A stretch of DNA of 45,463 nt from Clostridia bacterium. Lineage in GTDB: Bacteria; Bacillota_A; Clostridia; Christensenellales; Aristaeellaceae. The position numbers were made by a program, and so were the translations under genes. The notes under the pieces are model-generated. The model did no database searches. It was not told the DNA's origin and saw nothing but the letters and a program-made list of their open reading frames with translations. Each line of letters begins with the position of its first letter. Within the stretch, counting starts at the first letter, position 1. Positions 43,821 through 45,463 of the stretch are shown here, piece after piece. Where the stretch lies: positions 1 to 45,463 of the forward strand of contig JAFWYA010000043.1 in assembly GCA_017517815.1 (NCBI GenBank). The letters run 5' to 3'.

Positions 43821-45023
43821 ATGATCGAAATACAGGGAACTTTCGCAACGGCAAAATGCTTTGCCCAAACGGTGAATGACAATGCCATCGAACAGATCCG
43901 CACCATGTGCAATACCCCCGTGACTGAGGGCAGTCAGGTAAGGATCATGCCGGACGTGCATGCCGGAAAGGGATGCACCATCGGTACCACCATGACCATT
44001 CATGGTCGTGCTGTGCCCAATGTCGTGGGCGTAGACATCGGCTGCGGCATGTACACCGTGCGCCTCGACGCAAAGGAGATCGACTTTGCAAAGGTGGATG
44101 AGGCCGCGCACATCATTCCCTCCGGTATGCACACCTGGAAGGAGCCCATCGAGCCCTTTGACCTTACGGCCCTGCGCTGCCATGATCATCTGAAGAAAAA
44201 GAACTGGCTGGCCTGCAGCCTTGGCACCTTGGGCGGCGGAAACCACTTTATCGAGATCGATAAGGGAGCGGATGACACGTTCTACCTTGTCATCCACTCC
44301 GGAAGCCGTAACCTCGGCAAGCAGGTGGCGGAGCTGTACCAGCAGATGGCCATTGACTACCACGAGGGCAAGCCCAAACTCTTCGTCAACCGCGATGAGC
44401 TGATCGCCCAGATGAAGGCCGAAGGACGCAACCGGGAGATCCAGAAGGCCCTCAAGGCACTGGAACAACCCACCCGCGAGCTGACCGTGCCTGCCGCTCT
44501 TTGCTGGCTGGAAGGCGCGTTTCTGCAGGACTATCTGCACGACGTGGATCTGTGTCAGCGCTTTGCCCTGCGCAGCCGCGAACTGATGGCGCAGAAGATT
44601 CTGAAACACACCGGCATGACCGGATCGGATGGTTTCCACACCATACACAACTATATCGACACCACGGAGATGATCCTGCGCAAGGGTGCGATCGCCGCTC
44701 ACGCAGGCGAGAAGGTACTCATCCCCATCAACATGCGCGATGGCAGCATCCTGGCCACCGGGCGCGGAAATCCCGACTGGAACTTTTCCGCGCCGCACGG
44801 TGCGGGCAGACTCATGTCCCGTACGGATGCGTTCAAGACCCTCACCATGGAGGATTACAAGGCCTCCATGCAGGGCATCTACACCACTTCCGTCCAGCCG
44901 GACACTCTGGACGAAGCGCCCATGGCCTACAAGTCGCTGGATGAGATTCTCGATATGGTGCAGGATTCCGTGGATGTGATCGACATCCTCAAACCCGTAT
45001 ATAACTTCAAGGCAGCCGAGTGA
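43821..45023 (+). CDS. rtcB: RNA-splicing ligase RtcB
   Basis: A 400-residue RNA ligase joining 2',3'-cyclic-phosphate or 3'-phosphate ends to 5'-OH ends using GTP and Mn2+. Motifs: VGVDIGCGMYTV with metal-binding Cys75, GGGNHFIEI, IHSGSRNLG, and the guanylylated His326 in APHGAGRLMSR. All key residues appear intact. The ATG at 43821 has GGAGG at 5-nt spacing; a TTG 12 nt earlier lies in that site. Neighbouring RlaP supports a role in repairing cleaved tRNA or other RNAs, e.g. after toxin or phage attack. Confidence 0.95.
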   Translation: MIEIQGTFATAKCFAQTVNDNAIEQIRTMCNTPVTEGSQVRIMPDVHAGKGCTIGTTMTIHGRAVPNVVGVDIGCGMYTVRLDAKEIDFAKVDEAAHIIPSGMHTWKEPIEPFDLTALRCHDHLKKKNWLACSLGTLGGGNHFIEIDKGADDTFYLVIHSGSRNLGKQVAELYQQMAIDYHEGKPKLFVNRDELIAQMKAEGRNREIQKALKALEQPTRELTVPAALCWLEGAFLQDYLHDVDLCQRFALRSRELMAQKILKHTGMTGSDGFHTIHNYIDTTEMILRKGAIAAHAGEKVLIPINMRDGSILATGRGNPDWNFSAPHGAGRLMSRTDAFKTLTMEDYKASMQGIYTTSVQPDTLDEAPMAYKSLDEILDMVQDSVDVIDILKPVYNFKAAE

Positions 45024-45064
45024 CCGGAGGAACTCCTCCGGCGGCTGCCGGAAAGGAGAAACCC

Positions 45065-45301
45065 ATGGTTACTTGCCTGCCAGTCGTCAATATGGCAAGG
45101 ACTGGCCAGAACATTCGTCAGATCCGCAGACAGTGCGGCCTGACGGTCAAAGATCTGCAGGACATCTTCGGCTTCGCCACGCCTCAGGCCATCTACAAGT
45201 GGCAGCAGGGCGTGGCGCTGCCCACGGTAGATAATCTGGTGGTGCTGTCCGCCGTGTTTGGGGTGCCTGTGGACAGTATCCTGGCGGTGGATAAGTGCTG
45301 A
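45065..45301 (+). CDS. Small XRE-type helix-turn-helix protein
   Basis: A 78-residue protein whose body (residues about 10-72) is a single HTH_3/XRE domain: GQNIRQIRRQCGLTVKDLQD, TPQAIYKWQQG, ALPTVDNLVVLSAVFGVPVD. The ATG has AAAGGAG at 6-nt spacing and lies 41 nt after rtcB, so it is the last protein of the operon, possibly autoregulating it. Confidence 0.8.
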   Translation: MVTCLPVVNMARTGQNIRQIRRQCGLTVKDLQDIFGFATPQAIYKWQQGVALPTVDNLVVLSAVFGVPVDSILAVDKC

Positions 45302-45322
45302 TGTTTTCAGGAGGATAAGCAA

Positions 45323-45379
45323 ATGAGACGAAATTTGTCAAGGGGTCTTTCTGCAAAGAATTACAGCTACTGCACATAA
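45323..45379 (+). CDS. 18-codon ORF with strong ribosome binding site
   Basis: ATG at 45323 follows AGGAGG (45309-45314) by 8 nt and encodes MRRNLSRGLSAKNYSYCT, a basic peptide. It lies 21 nt after the HTH gene and before the operon terminator. No family is recognised. It could be a small peptide of the system or a chance ORF. Confidence 0.4.
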   Translation: MRRNLSRGLSAKNYSYCT

Positions 45380-45397
45380 AATATAGCGGGTCATACA

Positions 45398-45453
45398 AAT
45401 AATTCAGGCTGCTAAGTCATAATGACCAGCAGCCTGAATTATTGTTTCATTTT
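45398..45453 (+). terminator. Terminator of the RNA-repair operon
   Basis: The 16-bp arms AATAATTCAGGCTGCT (45398-45413) and AGCAGCCTGAATTATT (45428-45443), with an inner GTCAT/ATGAC pairing, are followed by GTTTCATTTT. Confidence 0.85.
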
Positions 45454-45463
45454 CGTCCTAAGA

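Overview
The window looks like a chromosomal segment of a fairly G+C-rich, endospore-forming Clostridia-type Firmicute, probably a gut-associated relative of the Oscillospirales/Christensenellales. The evidence is a Spo0A master regulator, a gerA-gerB-gerC germination operon, a BofC-like protein, DUF421/DUF4363 proteins, a CtsR operator in front of clpB, strong AGGAGG ribosome binding sites and several TTG/GTG starts. I cannot name the genus.

Layout: (1) 159-3856, minus strand: a ROK-type sugar kinase with its own promoter, then a BofC-like / DUF421 / DUF4363 / tail-anchored protein cluster read in the order 3856 to 1640. (2) 3988-9178, plus strand: one tightly overlapping operon of a ThrE-type exporter, an O-antigen-ligase-like membrane protein, a small four-helix membrane protein, a radical SAM enzyme and an aldo/keto-reductase-like iron-sulfur protein. 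(3) 9268-15311, minus strand: a MATE exporter and a carbohydrate ABC importer (binding protein and two unusually extended permeases, no ATPase). (4) 15312-16021: a non-coding, hairpin-rich stretch that ends in a second copy of a 121-bp terminator module also found at the left edge of the window. (5) 16022-23249, minus strand: glycerophosphodiesterase, esterase, ger operon, serine hydrolase and an orphan ABC ATPase. (6) 23341-26213, plus strand: NusG-II protein, Gx-type membrane protein, glycosyltransferase and PLP enzyme. (7) 26253-31713, minus strand: a degenerate metallophosphoesterase, two tandem O-antigen-ligase paralogues and a Na/Pi cotransporter-PhoU protein. (8) clpB (plus), an ABC-2 drug-type exporter pair and a second MATE protein (minus), then spo0A (plus).

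(9) 38752-45463 is accessory in character: a tyrosine recombinase, a visibly A+T-rich KAP P-loop NTPase, a WYL regulator and, divergent from it, a promoter followed by a 41-codon leader ORF, an intrinsic terminator, an RlaP-family nucleotidyltransferase, the RNA ligase RtcB, a small HTH protein and an 18-codon ORF, closed by a terminator. I read this as an RNA-repair/stress island. WYL and KAP could form one transcription unit and RlaP-RtcB-HTH the other. The leader ORF plus terminator resembles an attenuator, and a TATACC-N3-GGTATA palindrome abuts the -35 box. This is the most interesting part of the window.

Other points of interest are the MalF-like permease carrying an extracytoplasmic beta-rich domain resembling pectate-lyase accessory domains, the aldo/keto-reductase-like protein lacking two of its four catalytic residues, and the duplicated terminator module. 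All domain assignments come from reading motifs and translated sequence; no database search was run.
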